Notes: a model not told the origin generated them from the letters alone. DNA of 64,000 nucleotides from Micromonospora sp. Llam0 (GCF_003751085.1 NZ_RJJY01000002.1:496001-560000), one strand, 5' to 3'. Numbered from the stretch's first letter, positions 35,228-44,067 are shown. Numbers and translations: made by a program.

Positions 35228-36040
35228 ATGGGGGTCGTGACGACCTTCCGGCTCCGGCGGCAGACGAGCCGTTCCTCACGGTTCGCCGAGGTCACCGTCG
35301 AGGTATCGCCGTCGAGCACGCCCGAAGTCGAGGTGACCACGACCGCAGGTGCCAACGCCGAGCATCGGAGAGAAGCCGACCTGGGCGCGCGGTGGGCACT
35401 GCGCCACAACTCCCCTGCGGTGAAGGTGAAGGTGACCGTGACCAGCGTGGTGACCACCGAGATCGACACCGGCACGGGCGACGTCTATGAGGCCACCACC
35501 CACGCCGTGTGGCAGGCGCTGGGCGTCGAGCATTCCGCGTCGTACGTCGGTTTCAGCGACCCGCTGATGGTCACGTCATGGCTGAACGACATTGCCGGCC
35601 GGCAGCTCGATGCCGTGACTGAGGCCCGCTACTGGTACGAGGGCCGACGTGAACCCGACGCCGCAAGCCTGCTGCACGCGTGGCTGCACTTCGAACGCGC
35701 CGAACCGATCGGTCTCCACGGTCGCGGCGACGAATTCCTGCTGGACAGGGAGGACCCGTACCTCTCCTACGAGATGGGTGACGACGGAGAGACCAGGGTC
35801 GGCCCGGCGTTCCCGCCGGACGTCCTGTCCGGGTTCGTCGGGGCCATGCTCACCGACGGCGCCGTGATCACCGGATCGGACGGCGAGCTGACCTGCACCG
35901 GCCTGGTCCTACGGTTCGACGTCGGTGACCTCGTCATTGGCACGCTCGGCGACGAGTGGGTCCTCGCCGCCGGCCCGGTGCCAGCAGCCGTCGCCCCCTG
36001 CTGGACCGTGCATCCGTTCATCCGCGACGCAGCTCGGTGA
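35228..36040 (+). CDS. Hypothetical protein
   Basis: This protein of about 270 residues starts at ATG 35228 (MGVVTTFRLRRQ). The middle has EVTVEVSPSSTPEVEV and VKVKVTVTSVVTTEI, alternating beta-strand sequence, and an acidic C-terminal half includes FLLDREDPYLSYEMGDD. No transmembrane segment, signal peptide or known motif is visible. Codon use matches its neighbours. Function unknown. Confidence 0.6.
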   Translation: MGVVTTFRLRRQTSRSSRFAEVTVEVSPSSTPEVEVTTTAGANAEHRREADLGARWALRHNSPAVKVKVTVTSVVTTEIDTGTGDVYEATTHAVWQALGVEHSASYVGFSDPLMVTSWLNDIAGRQLDAVTEARYWYEGRREPDAASLLHAWLHFERAEPIGLHGRGDEFLLDREDPYLSYEMGDDGETRVGPAFPPDVLSGFVGAMLTDGAVITGSDGELTCTGLVLRFDVGDLVIGTLGDEWVLAAGPVPAAVAPCWTVHPFIRDAAR

Positions 36041-36057
36041 CGGCCGCCGGTGGAGGG

Positions 36058-36495
36058 TTACGAGACCAACTCGGTGAACTCAGCGACGAGACGGCGCATG
36101 TCCTCGCCGGCGTCGAGGGTCACCACGACGGAAGCCTCCCACGCTCCCGGCTCGTAGGCCCGGGGACCACGGATGACGAAGCGGAGACTGACGTGACCGC
36201 GCCCGTCATGCGTCGCGTCGATCCGGAGGTCGCGTTCGAGTGACTCCCAGGTCTGCGTGCCGTCCCACCCGTGGAACGACTCGGCGAGGGCAGCCACCCA
36301 GGCCACGACCCCGTCACCGTCGAGGGTCCGGACCCAGGTCGACGCGTTGAGGCCTGAATCGGCCACCTCACACCGGAGGTCGAGAACTACGTCATCCCAC
36401 GGCCGGTACGGACCACGAAGACGGACCGAACCACGGCCCGGTTCGCCGGTGATCTCGACGCCGTCATCCAACTGCCTGAGCACGAAGCAGAGCAT
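36058..36495 (-). CDS. DUF6228 family protein
   Basis: This 145-aa protein contains WVAALAESFHGWDGTQTWES, LERDLRIDATHDGRGHVSLR and FVIRGPRAYEPGAW. This is the W-x-GW...W-x-S...D-x-x-GHV pattern of DUF6228. The family is small and of unknown function, often near immunity-type genes. ATG 36495 is used, although no strong ribosome binding site precedes it. Convergent with the gene at 35228. Confidence 0.72.
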   Translation of the reverse strand: MLCFVLRQLDDGVEITGEPGRGSVRLRGPYRPWDDVVLDLRCEVADSGLNASTWVRTLDGDGVVAWVAALAESFHGWDGTQTWESLERDLRIDATHDGRGHVSLRFVIRGPRAYEPGAWEASVVVTLDAGEDMRRLVAEFTELVS

Positions 36496-36552
36496 GCCAG
36501 CGGCGCGAGCCGACCTCGACCCGTTTCCCGGCGAGGACTCCTCTTCCTCGCG

Positions 36553-36605
36553 ATGGGGAGACGCGTCCCGGTCGAGGCCAGCCCGATCGGCCTGACCCGG
36601 GGCGA
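36553..36605 (+). pseudogene. Short NADAR-gene remnant
   Basis: The plus strand reads RRVPVEASPIGLTRG, matching QRVPVEASP...IGLTR of the intact NADAR gene at 11.5 kb, with the six intervening residues deleted. Only about 50 bp remain, directly upstream of the VanZ gene. Confidence 0.5.
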
Positions 36606-36638
36606 TAGGTTCCGCATTCGGACGCAAGCGGAGGCGGC

Positions 36639-37217
36639 ATGGTCGAGGGGTGGCACGGCTGGGTCGGCACGATCACCGGCGTGGTGCTCTGCACGGTGGT
36701 CGTACTGCCGGTGCCCGCGCTGGCCGTGTGGGCGCTGGCGCGCCGCCGGACCGCCGCTGGCTGCACCTCCGCGCGGGCCTGGCGGTTGTCGGTGGCCGAG
36801 GTCGGCATCGGGTACGGGACGGTGCCGTGGGTCTGGATGATCCTGTTGCCGGGCGACCAGGCCGGCACCGTCCCAGGCCGGGTGAGCCTGGTGCCGCTGC
36901 GGGATCTACTCACGGTCGTCACCAGTGGGCCGACGACCGTGACCGTCCAGATCATCGGCAACCTGCTGGTCTTCGCCGCGCTGGGTTTCTTTGCCCCGCT
37001 GCGGTTCGCGGCGCTCGCGTCGGTGCCGCGGATCCTGGCCCTCGCGGCCGGCTGCTCGGTCCTGGTCGAGACCGCGCAGTACGTCCTGCGGCTGGACCGG
37101 GTGTCCTCCGTCGACGACGTACTGCTCAACACCGTGGGCGCCGGGCTGGCCGCGCTGGCCTCCCGCCGCTGGTGGCGTGGTCGGGGCGGCCCCTCGGCAG
37201 CTGGCTCGACGCCCTGA
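36639..37217 (+). CDS. VanZ-like membrane protein
   Basis: This 192-aa protein has four to five membrane segments. The VanZ motif QIIGNLLVFAALGFFAPL is central, and LVETAQYVLRLDRVSSVDDV with LNTVGAGLAAL near the end matches the family's conserved E-x-x-Q and S-x-D-D-x-x-x-N signature. VanZ is linked to teicoplanin resistance; most homologues are of unknown role. GGAGG precedes ATG 36639. Confidence 0.9.
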   Translation: MVEGWHGWVGTITGVVLCTVVVLPVPALAVWALARRRTAAGCTSARAWRLSVAEVGIGYGTVPWVWMILLPGDQAGTVPGRVSLVPLRDLLTVVTSGPTTVTVQIIGNLLVFAALGFFAPLRFAALASVPRILALAAGCSVLVETAQYVLRLDRVSSVDDVLLNTVGAGLAALASRRWWRGRGGPSAAGSTP

Positions 37218-37574
37218 CGGGGGGCCAGCTCCCCACCGATGATCGTCGGGCTCGGGATCACTTCGATCTCGTGGTGGGTGCCGACGGCCGGGTACTGGAA
37301 GCAGGGCCACGCCAGCCTCTGATCGTGGTTCTCGTCGCGGGTCAGCGTCGCGCCGTCGCTGGTCGGCTATCGTGGCGGGATGGGTTGCTTCGCCTGCATG
37401 CAGATCCGCCGCACCGCCTGACGGCGGTATCGCGGTTGCCGTAACCGTGGCCTCATTTGCCTGCCCCCTCTGGGTCAGTGCCAGGCCTACCGCCGGATCG
37501 GTGTCCCGCCGGCAGCCCGCTCGTGTGTCTCGCTGAGCTGCCGGACCATCCTGCGTGATCCGGGGAGCAAGTCT
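37218..37574 (+). other. Gap with possible gene fragment
   Basis: One plus-strand frame from about 37207 to 37443 reads RDHFDLVVGADGRVLEAGPR and RLSWRDGLLRLHADPPHRL with fairly high G/C third positions but no start signal. It may be a fragment of a lost gene. The rest holds the leader of the P-loop gene, including GGAG upstream of GTG 37575. Confidence 0.3.
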
Positions 37575-38210
37575 GTGTCGCAGCGATTCCATTCCGTACA
37601 GCAAGATCTTTTCAACCAGGTGAGCGATCACCACCGGTCGCCGTCATCGTCGCCGCTTGATGGCGCTGACCCCGTACCCGCCAAGCTTTTCCTGATGGTT
37701 GGGCTCCCCGGCGCGGGAAAGACCACCCGGGCCGAGAAGCTCGCTGCGGCGCACCGCGCGCTGCGGCTGACCCCGGACGAGTGGATGATCCCCCTGTTCG
37801 ACGGGTCGCAACCCGACGGCAAGCGCGACCTGCTGGAAGGACGGCTCATCGCGCTGGCCCTGCAGGCGCTGCGGCTCGGCACCAACGTCGTGCTCGACTT
37901 CGGGCTGTGGAGCCGGGACGAACGGTGGGCGCTGCGCTGGCTGGCGCTATCGGCCGCAGCGGTGTGCGAAGTGGTCTACCTGCCGATCGACCGGGGCAGC
38001 CAGCGCGCCAGGATCGCACACCGGCAGGCGACCGCACCGCACACCACGTTCCCGATGTCCGACGCCGACCTGGAGGGCTGGCGGAAACAGTTCCAGGCTC
38101 CCGATGCCGACGAGCTACCCGGCGACCTAGCGATCCCCGGACCGCCCCCAGGTTGGGCCGGCTGGGCGGAGTGGGCAACCGACCGCTGGCCCTCGCTCGA
38201 CCTGCGGTGA
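37575..38210 (+). CDS. P-loop kinase-like AAA ATPase
   Basis: This 211-aa protein has Walker A MVGLPGAGKTT near residue 40, a lid region with RKQFQAP, and NVVLDFGLWSRDERW as the Walker B/substrate segment. The family resembles zeta-toxin/chloramphenicol phosphotransferase-like small kinases acting on small molecules. The substrate is unknown. The start is GTG 37575, 8 nt after GGGGAG. It lies upstream of HicAB on the same strand. Confidence 0.82.
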   Translation: MSQRFHSVQQDLFNQVSDHHRSPSSSPLDGADPVPAKLFLMVGLPGAGKTTRAEKLAAAHRALRLTPDEWMIPLFDGSQPDGKRDLLEGRLIALALQALRLGTNVVLDFGLWSRDERWALRWLALSAAAVCEVVYLPIDRGSQRARIAHRQATAPHTTFPMSDADLEGWRKQFQAPDADELPGDLAIPGPPPGWAGWAEWATDRWPSLDLR

Positions 38211-38359
38211 ACGGCAACCCCACCAGCCCGATGCTCGTGCGTACCTGCGCCCGTCCCTTCGAAATGATCGGGGTACGCGGAACGCCGGGAGCGCCGGGAG
38301 CGCCAGGCTGTCGGAACGTCGACGGGGACCGTCCCGAGGTAGCGCTCGGGAAGGGTCCG

Positions 38360-38584
38360 GTGCGCGTGGCGTATCCCGACAAGGGCTGCCGCTGTAGTAC
38401 CACCAGCGGTACCGGGTGCGAGCACTACTTCGGGAAGCCGCGACACGACAGCAGCTCCCATGCCGTGTTCAAGATGCCCTGGCCAGGCGATCCGCGAGTC
38501 AATATCCAGAACGACAAGGGCAAGGCCAAGGCGTATCAGGTGCGGCAGGTACTCAAGGCGATCGAGAAGAAGGAGGTGCTGTGA
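38360..38584 (+). CDS. hicA: HicA-type toxin, apparently N-terminally shortened
   Basis: The 74 residues from GTG 38360 include CEHYFGKPRHDSSSHAVFKM and DPRVNIQNDKGKAKAYQVRQ, the conserved core of a HicA mRNA interferase with the catalytic-type His in SSSHAVF. The family normally has about 20 more N-terminal residues (an NVRFADL-like helix); here the sequence is PDKGCRCSTTSG, which looks unrelated. The toxin may be inactive. Its stop overlaps the hicB start by one base. Confidence 0.65.
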   Translation: MRVAYPDKGCRCSTTSGTGCEHYFGKPRHDSSSHAVFKMPWPGDPRVNIQNDKGKAKAYQVRQVLKAIEKKEVL

Positions 38585-38928
38585 TGCAGTCCGCTGACCG
38601 ACCCGAGGTGTCTCACTTCACCTACCGCGTCACGTGGTCGGCCGAGGACGGCGAGTTTCTCGCCACCTGCGCCGAATTCCCATCCCTCTCGTGGCTAGCA
38701 TCCTCTCAGGTCGAGGCTCTCCAGGGCCTCCAGGATCTACTGGGTGAAGTGCTCGCCGACATGGAGGAGCAGGGCGAGCAGGTGCCGCAGCCGTTCGCTG
38801 ACCGCAACTACTCCGGCAAGTTCAACCTCCGCGTCGGAGAGAGCCTGCACCGCGAACTCGCTATCCGCGCCGCTGAGGACGGCATGAGCCTCAACCAGTA
38901 CGTCTTGCGAAAGCTCAACGCTGCCTGA
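38584..38928 (+). CDS. hicB: HicB-type antitoxin
   Basis: This 114-aa protein has the HicB partial RNase H-like fold (FTYRVTWSAEDGEFLATCAE, FPSLSWLASSQVEALQGL). A C-terminal ribbon-helix-helix follows (GKFNLRVGESLHRELAIRAA, EDGMSLNQYVLRKL). It should bind HicA and repress the operon. ATG 38584 overlaps the HicA stop (TGATG). Full length. Confidence 0.88.
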   Translation: MQSADRPEVSHFTYRVTWSAEDGEFLATCAEFPSLSWLASSQVEALQGLQDLLGEVLADMEEQGEQVPQPFADRNYSGKFNLRVGESLHRELAIRAAEDGMSLNQYVLRKLNAA

Positions 38929-39018
38929 ACGTAGAGCTACCGGCGACCAAGCCGCGCGAGGCGGTCCGGCCAGAGAACCCTGTCGCGCCGCGTCGCGGCG
39001 AGGGCGATGATCGGGTCC

Positions 39019-39320
39019 GTGACCAGCTTCCCGGCGCAGGCGCGCCGCGTACGTGACGGCACGCTTGCGCCGCAACGCAGGCTGTCGGCGTTGCGGGAGT
39101 GCACGCAGCACTGCGCGCCGTACGGATTCCGCGCCACCTGGCACCACCTGGTCGCCTCCGCCCGCATCCCACGCAGGCCGGACGACGACCCCGGCGCGCT
39201 CGTCCGTGCCATCGACGAACTACAGCGGGTACGCGACGTGGTCCTGCCACGCGCAGACGAGTACGCCCGCCAGCGACGTCGGGAGAAGCTCGCTGGCCAG
39301 CGGAGCCTACGGACGTCACC
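39019..39320 (+). pseudogene. Hypothetical actinobacterial protein, N-terminal part
   Basis: From GTG 39019 the protein reads TSFPAQARRVRDGTLAPQRR, then APYGFRATWHHLVASA and RADEYARQRRREKLAGQR, a conserved actinobacterial hypothetical pattern. After about 95 residues the frame loses that character, and coding-like sequence (VRAVLDRYAAG) continues in another frame, suggesting a frameshift and decay. Function unknown. Confidence 0.5.
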
Positions 39321-39553
39321 GCCCTGGAACTCGTGGGGCTGGTCAGACATCGCCTACTGCCCGGACCCGCACATCACCCGACAGCACCGCTGGACACGGT
39401 CGTCCGGGCGGTCCTCGATCGCTACGCAGCCGGTGTCAACTCCGATATGCACTGCCTCGCCTGCGGCAAGGAACGGCTCCGATCCGGACGCCGGACCACC
39501 CGATTTCGCTGCGCAGCAACTCTTCGACGCGTTCGGAGATACCGCCGTGCCCG

Positions 39554-39772
39554 CCCAGAGGGTCGTCTCCGGATTGACTTCGGTCAGCCGATCGCGTACG
39601 ACGCTCCACATCCCCGCGCCGACGGTTTCGCGGTCGAGGTGCACGACGATCCCTTTCGGGGCGCCAGGCCCCGCAGCCACTTCGGTATGTGTGTCGGATC
39701 GGCGAGCAGCTGGGCGACCTCCTCCCGTGGCAGTGCGATCTCGATCGAGTTGGTGTACTTCACGGCGTACAT
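39554..39772 (-). pseudogene. SRPBCC-family gene with internal deletion and frameshift
   Basis: The start is intact (MYAVKYTNSIEIALPREEVA, then LLADPTHIPKWLRGL), an SRPBCC polyketide-cyclase-like N-terminus. The next recognisable part, HLDRETVGAGMWSVVRDRLT, is in a different frame, and about 35 family residues between are missing. The usual C-terminal helix is absent. This is a pseudogene. Confidence 0.7.
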
Positions 39773-39827
39773 CCCTTCCAGGCGTCAGACAACCTGCGGT
39801 AGCAGCCGGCCGCAGCGCGCGGCGATG

Positions 39828-40472
39828 TCAGGTCGGGTCTGGTGCGTAGAACCTGGTGGTGGCTTCGACCGCGGCCTTGACGTGCTCCGGTTCGCCACCG
39901 GCGGCCAGGTGGGCCTCGCCCCAGGCCACAGCGCTGCGCCGGATGAACTCGCGCCCTTCGGGCGACTTCTGGATCGTGTTGTGATCCGTGGTCTCGCCAC
40001 CGGTCAACAGCCGGGCGAGGGCAAGAAGGGCCAGATCCCAGCCAACGCCACCCGCGCCGGGGCCGTAGGTCGGGAAGAGCGGCTCGTCGACGACCGCTGC
40101 GTGGATCAGCTCGAATTCGGTGTCGCCGGTCGGGGTCGACGCCAGACGCACTTCCACGTCGCTCGTGCCGGGCCAGGCGTCGGCGTCCGCCCCGTAGAGC
40201 CAGGACACCTTGAGCAGTCGGGGCGGCTCGCACCGGAGGATCTCGCCGTGCTCACCACTGTCCAGCTCGAACTTCCCCCCGAGCCGCAGATCCCCGGTGG
40301 CCTGCGTGAGCCAGCGACGCAACCGCTCAGGGTTGGTGATCGCATCCCAGACGTCGTCGATCTGTGCCTCGTATCGACGCCGCAACTCGACGGTGTACGC
40401 CTCGCCGGCGGGCACCTTGCCCTTTCCCATCGCCCGGCGGGCAGCGGCCAGTTCAGCCAACACATCCTTCAT
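39828..40472 (-). CDS. SRPBCC / AHSA1-like domain protein
   Basis: This 214-aa START-like protein has YEAQIDDVWDAITNPERLRR, WLTQATGDLRLGGKFEL and VSWLYGADADAWPGT, the AHSA1 pattern. Such proteins bind hydrophobic ligands; no substrate is known. It overlaps the upstream ArsR gene by 4 nt, a frequent ArsR-SRPBCC operon. Confidence 0.88.
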   Translation of the reverse strand: MKDVLAELAAARRAMGKGKVPAGEAYTVELRRRYEAQIDDVWDAITNPERLRRWLTQATGDLRLGGKFELDSGEHGEILRCEPPRLLKVSWLYGADADAWPGTSDVEVRLASTPTGDTEFELIHAAVVDEPLFPTYGPGAGGVGWDLALLALARLLTGGETTDHNTIQKSPEGREFIRRSAVAWGEAHLAAGGEPEHVKAAVEATTRFYAPDPT

Positions 40473-40870
40473 GTCACATCCCCCTCGTCGGTGAATCGGT
40501 CTTGCCCGGACCGGGCCGGTCGGGTGGACTGCCCACCAGCCGGAGTCCGAGCTGCACGCCTGCCTCGGGCCAGCTCGGTTCCCAGCGCGTCGAGGCGTTG
40601 ATCCCAGAACCGGCGAAACCGGTCCAGCCAGGCGTCGATCTCGCTCAACGGCGCGGGCTCAACGGCGTAGATCCGACGAGCGCCCTCAGCCCGCACCGAC
40701 GCGAACCCGCTGTCCCGCAGCACGCGGAGGTGCTGTGAGACAGCCGGCTGGGAGAGCCCGAACTCGGCCCGGATCACGTCCGTGATCACGCCGGACGACT
40801 GCTCACCGTCGGCGAGCAGCTCCAGGATGCGCCGCCGGACCGGGGTGCCGAGGACGTCGAACGCGTGCAT
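40469..40870 (-). CDS. ArsR family transcriptional regulator
   Basis: This 133-aa winged helix begins MHAFDVLGTPVRRRILELLA, then SQPAVSQHLRVLRDSGFASV and EGARRIYAVEPAPLSEIDAW. No metal-binding CxC motif is seen, so it is probably not a metal sensor. It is first in an operon with the AHSA1-like gene (ATGA overlap). Confidence 0.9.
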   Translation of the reverse strand: MHAFDVLGTPVRRRILELLADGEQSSGVITDVIRAEFGLSQPAVSQHLRVLRDSGFASVRAEGARRIYAVEPAPLSEIDAWLDRFRRFWDQRLDALGTELARGRRAARTPAGGQSTRPARSGQDRFTDEGDVT

Positions 40871-40942
40871 GACCAGAACCTATCCGCCCTGGCTTATATA
40901 AGACAAGCATGGTATCCCGGCAATCCGGCGAGGAGGGGCGCG

Positions 40943-41671
40943 TCAGTGGTGGCGGTGGGCGGCGCCGTCGAGGCGGTGGCGGGCAATGGTGAACAGTTCG
41001 GCGATCTCGGCCGGCAGGCGGGCGGTGGTCTCCCGGTGCAGGTGGCGGCGGGCCGCCGGCGGCAGGCCGGTGAGCACGAAGTCGTCCAGCCCGGTCACCA
41101 GACACAACCCGCCCAGCCGCGCCTCGAACGCAGGCAACGGATCACCGCGCTGGAGGCGTACGGTCAGACGGGCCCAGGCCCAGGCGGCCCGGTTCGTGTC
41201 CGTCGGCACCTGGACCACGGCGGTGGTCAGCAGCCGGCGGCGTACCGTCCGGGGCCGGACCACGCCCGCCGCGGTCAGCCGCCGCGCGACCTGGCCGTGG
41301 GCCCGCGGCGCCAGCAACGCCAACCAGGTTCCTACCCGCCGATGTCGCGGCTCCGCCGCCAGCCAGCGCAGGATCCAGCCGCCGAGCGCGTCCACCGGTA
41401 CGTGCCGCGCGGCCAGCCACAACCGGCCACTGTGCACCCGCAAAGCGCCCGCGTCGACCAGGTCGGCCAGCAGGGCGGCGGCCAGACCGTACCCGACCGG
41501 CCCGGCCGGCAGACGCGGCCGACCCGTCACATCGTCGGCCGCCAGCAGGAAGAACTCATCCGCCAGCAGCGGCGACCGACCCCGCACCGCCACCGCCGGC
41601 ACCGGCACCGGCACCCCACCGGCAGCAGCGGAAGCCGTGGCGGTGGTGGTCCGGGTGCGGTAGACCGTCAT
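40943..41671 (-). CDS. GOLPH3/VPS74 (GPP34) family protein
   Basis: This 242-aa protein has LLADEFFLLAADDVTGRPRL at the start, GYGLAAALLADLVDAGALRV and a C-terminal helical core with ELFTIARHRLDG. These match bacterial GPP34 proteins, related to the PI4P-binding Golgi protein GOLPH3. The bacterial function is unknown. ATG 41671 overlaps the stop of a 36-codon upstream frame; it lies inside a 113-bp repeat. Confidence 0.85.
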   Translation of the reverse strand: MTVYRTRTTTATASAAAGGVPVPVPAVAVRGRSPLLADEFFLLAADDVTGRPRLPAGPVGYGLAAALLADLVDAGALRVHSGRLWLAARHVPVDALGGWILRWLAAEPRHRRVGTWLALLAPRAHGQVARRLTAAGVVRPRTVRRRLLTTAVVQVPTDTNRAAWAWARLTVRLQRGDPLPAFEARLGGLCLVTGLDDFVLTGLPPAARRHLHRETTARLPAEIAELFTIARHRLDGAAHRHH

Positions 41672-41766
41672 GCCGGCCCCCGTCGCCGCGCCCACCCGAT
41701 GAACCGCACATACGACTGCACCGGAGTCAGACCGGGCAGATTACCGGCGGCCTCGGCGGCGAGCAC
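41654..41766. repeat. 113-bp direct repeat, copy 1 (left of murJ)
   Basis: This stretch matches 44072-44184 over its full 113 bp with about a dozen substitutions and no gaps seen. Both copies start at ggtgcggtagaccgtcatgcc. The pair brackets murJ in direct orientation. Confidence 0.85.
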
Positions 41767-41778
41767 CACACCCAACAT
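41668..41778 (-). pseudogene. Chimeric 36-codon remnant of two adjacent small genes
   Basis: The frame from ATG 41778 reads MLGVVLAAEAAGNLPGL, then TPVQSYVRFIGWARRRGPA. The first eight residues match the start of the membrane gene at 44588, and the rest matches the C-terminus of the gene at 44086-44334. The parts meet at GTGCTCGCCGCC, present in both parents. This is an internal deletion by short homology, leaving a small frame overlapped by the GPP34 start. Confidence 0.6.
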
Positions 41779-42100
41779 CGCAACCCCTTCCTCTGTACGT
41801 CCACCGCGTCGACCGGTGGGCCTGAGCTTCCGCAGGGCCTGGCGCCGCCGGTCACGGGAAGCTTCCGGCGGCGGCAGGCCGCGTCGGGTCCAGGCACATC
41901 AGCGGTACGGCTGCGTGCCGAACCCCGCACACACCGTGGTCCACACCCGACCGCCTGCGATAGACGTCCCGCCCGGGACGGGGCGGCGATCCCGCCCTGC
42001 TGGAAGGGATGCTTCCCGTCGAAGGGAACCATCCCCTGCCTGCCCTCTTGACAGTCCGTCGTTGATGAATTCCCGGTCAGGGTCATAAATTGCTCGACTG
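41774..42100. repeat. Regulatory module, copy A (upstream of murJ)
   Basis: This block is homologous to 45566-45895. It shares ggcttccggcggcggcaggc-type sequence, cacatcagcggtacgg, an inverted repeat, and a TTGACA box. It ends near tgctcgac and is followed here by murJ instead of a regulator gene. Confidence 0.8.
42006..42053 (+). promoter_or_regulatory. Inverted repeat and -35-like box, copy A
   Basis: GGGATGCTTCCC (42006-42017) pairs with GGGAACCATCCC (42024-42035) around 6 nt, with one central mismatch. TTGACA follows at 42048-42053. The same arrangement occurs at 45801 and 51409. It is likely an operator next to a promoter. Confidence 0.7.
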
Positions 42101-42283
42101 GTGGTCAACCGCTACCACTGAGCCGGTGCCGCTGACGGGCGACCGTCGTGCAGTATCTTCGGCGAACCTGCTGCGGAGGCGGCACAGAGTGCTTGAGTGA
42201 ACGTGGGCCACCCGCGCCTATCCGACTTTCCCTGACGGATGTCCTGGCCGAGAACACTGTCGGCCCACTTTGGAGGTAGGAGA

Positions 42284-44035
42284 ATGGCCGGCGGGCTCTA
42301 CCGCAGCGCCAACGCGCACGGCGGCGGACAGTTGCCGGACGACGGGGCGGCCTTCGTCTCGGTCGAGCCGCTGAACCAGTCGGCCGTCGAGGCCACCGCG
42401 CCGCCGCCGGAGGTGGTTGCCCAGACCAGCGCCGCAGCGAACAGCGCGGTAATGGCGATCGGCAGCCTGGTCAGCCGGGGTACGGGTTTCGTCCGCAACC
42501 TGATGATCGGCGCGGCGCTAGGCAACCTGGTCGGCAACGTCTTCACCACCGCGCAGTTCCTGCCGAACCAGGTCTACGAGTTCCTACTCGGCGGTGTGCT
42601 CACCAGTGTGCTGATTCCGGTGCTGGTCCGGCGGCGCAAGACCGACCCGGACCGGGGTGAGGCGTACGCCCAGCGGCTGTTGACCCTGGCGGTGATCGCC
42701 CTGGCCGCCGCCGTGCTGATCGCGATGGCCTCGGCGCAGGTGCTTACCGCGCTCTACGCCAGCGGCAAGGACGCGGACTACACCGAGCTGGTCACCAAGC
42801 TGTCGTACCTGATGCTGCCGATGTTGTTCTTCACCGGCCTGAGCGCGCTGATCGCCGCCGTGCTGAACACGCGGGGCCACTTCGCCGCTCCGATGTGGGC
42901 GCCGATCCTCAACAATCTGGTGGTCATCGGCACGTTCGGCCTCTACATCCTGATCTACGGGGCTCGGGCGCTGCGGCCGGACCAGATGGACACCGGCCGG
43001 ATCCTGCTGGTCGGCGGCGGCACCCTGCTCGGCGTAGCGGTCCAGGCAGCAGGTCTGCTGCCGGCGCTACGCAAGGTCGGTTTCCGGTGGAAGCTGCGCT
43101 TCGATTTCCGTGCGCTGGGTCTGCGTGAGCTGGCCCAGCTCGGTGCCTGGATGTTCTGCTACGTGGCGGTCAACCAGCTCGGCCTCTTCGTGGTGGTCAA
43201 CCTGCTCACCCGGGCGGCGGGCGAGGACAGCGCCGGCCTGCTGATCTACAACAACGTGTTCCTGCTGCTGATGATGGCGCACGGCATCATCGCCGTCTCG
43301 ATCATCACCGCGCTGATGCCGCGGATCAGCGCGGCGGCCGCCGACGGCCGGTTCCGGGACGTCACCGCCGATCTTTCGCGGGGCACCCGGATGGTCGCCG
43401 CAGTGCTCGCCCCGGTCGCGGTCTGCTACGCCGTGCTGGCCGGCCCGATCTCGGTCGTGGTCTTCCGGTACGGCGCGTTCACCGGCGAGAACGCGGTGGC
43501 TACCTCGACTGTGCTGCTGGTGGCGGCGGTCGGCCTGGTGCCGTTCGCGATCAGCCAGCTCTTCACCTTCGCCTTCTACGCGCTGCCGGACGCCCGCACC
43601 CCAGCTCTGATCAACATTCCGGTGGTGATCCTGCGGGTGCTCATCCAGGTCGGCCTCTACCTGGCCTTCTCGGCCACCTTCGCGGCGGCCGGCATGATGC
43701 TGGGCAACGCGATCTCGTACCTGGCGGCGGCGGTGGTCTCGGCAGTACTGCTGCGCCCACGGGTGGGCCCGCTCGGGCTGGGCGAGATCATGCGCACCGT
43801 GGGCCGGGTGGCGGTCGCCGCGTTGGGCGCGGCCCTGGTCGGGCTGCTGGTGGTCAAGCTGCTGCCCGGCGACCCGGCGAAGCTGAGCTGGTCGGCCGCC
43901 GCAGTGCAGCTGGTGATCGGTGGCGTGGTGATCGGCGCGTCGTACATCGGGCTGGCCATCGCACTGAAGATCACCGAGATCACCGAGGTGCTCGGGATGG
44001 TCCGTCGGCGGCTTACCCGTACGAAGCAAGCGTAA
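42284..44035 (+). CDS. murJ: MurJ/MviN-type lipid II flippase
   Basis: This 583-aa polytopic membrane protein has about 14 hydrophobic segments after a 60-residue polar N-terminus. Family blocks include SLVSRGTGFVRNLMIGAALG, PNQVYEFLLGGVLTSVLIPV, APILNNLVVIGTFGLY, and ALMPRISAAAADGRF. MurJ flips lipid II for peptidoglycan synthesis. GGAG precedes ATG 42284. It stands alone, without the usual chromosomal murJ neighbours, flanked by direct repeats and behind a regulatory module also found before two HTH regulators. It may therefore be a relocated or second copy. Confidence 0.92.
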   Translation: MAGGLYRSANAHGGGQLPDDGAAFVSVEPLNQSAVEATAPPPEVVAQTSAAANSAVMAIGSLVSRGTGFVRNLMIGAALGNLVGNVFTTAQFLPNQVYEFLLGGVLTSVLIPVLVRRRKTDPDRGEAYAQRLLTLAVIALAAAVLIAMASAQVLTALYASGKDADYTELVTKLSYLMLPMLFFTGLSALIAAVLNTRGHFAAPMWAPILNNLVVIGTFGLYILIYGARALRPDQMDTGRILLVGGGTLLGVAVQAAGLLPALRKVGFRWKLRFDFRALGLRELAQLGAWMFCYVAVNQLGLFVVVNLLTRAAGEDSAGLLIYNNVFLLLMMAHGIIAVSIITALMPRISAAAADGRFRDVTADLSRGTRMVAAVLAPVAVCYAVLAGPISVVVFRYGAFTGENAVATSTVLLVAAVGLVPFAISQLFTFAFYALPDARTPALINIPVVILRVLIQVGLYLAFSATFAAAGMMLGNAISYLAAAVVSAVLLRPRVGPLGLGEIMRTVGRVAVAALGAALVGLLVVKLLPGDPAKLSWSAAAVQLVIGGVVIGASYIGLAIALKITEITEVLGMVRRRLTRTKQA

Positions 44036-44050
44036 GCACGGGTCGGAGCA

Positions 44051-44067
44051 CGGCTGCGCGGCAGCCG
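44051..44067 (+). terminator. Hairpin after murJ
   Basis: Perfect 7-bp arms CGGCTGC and GCAGCCG surround GCG, 15 nt after the murJ stop. There is no T tract, as is common for terminators in high-GC actinomycetes. Confidence 0.5.
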
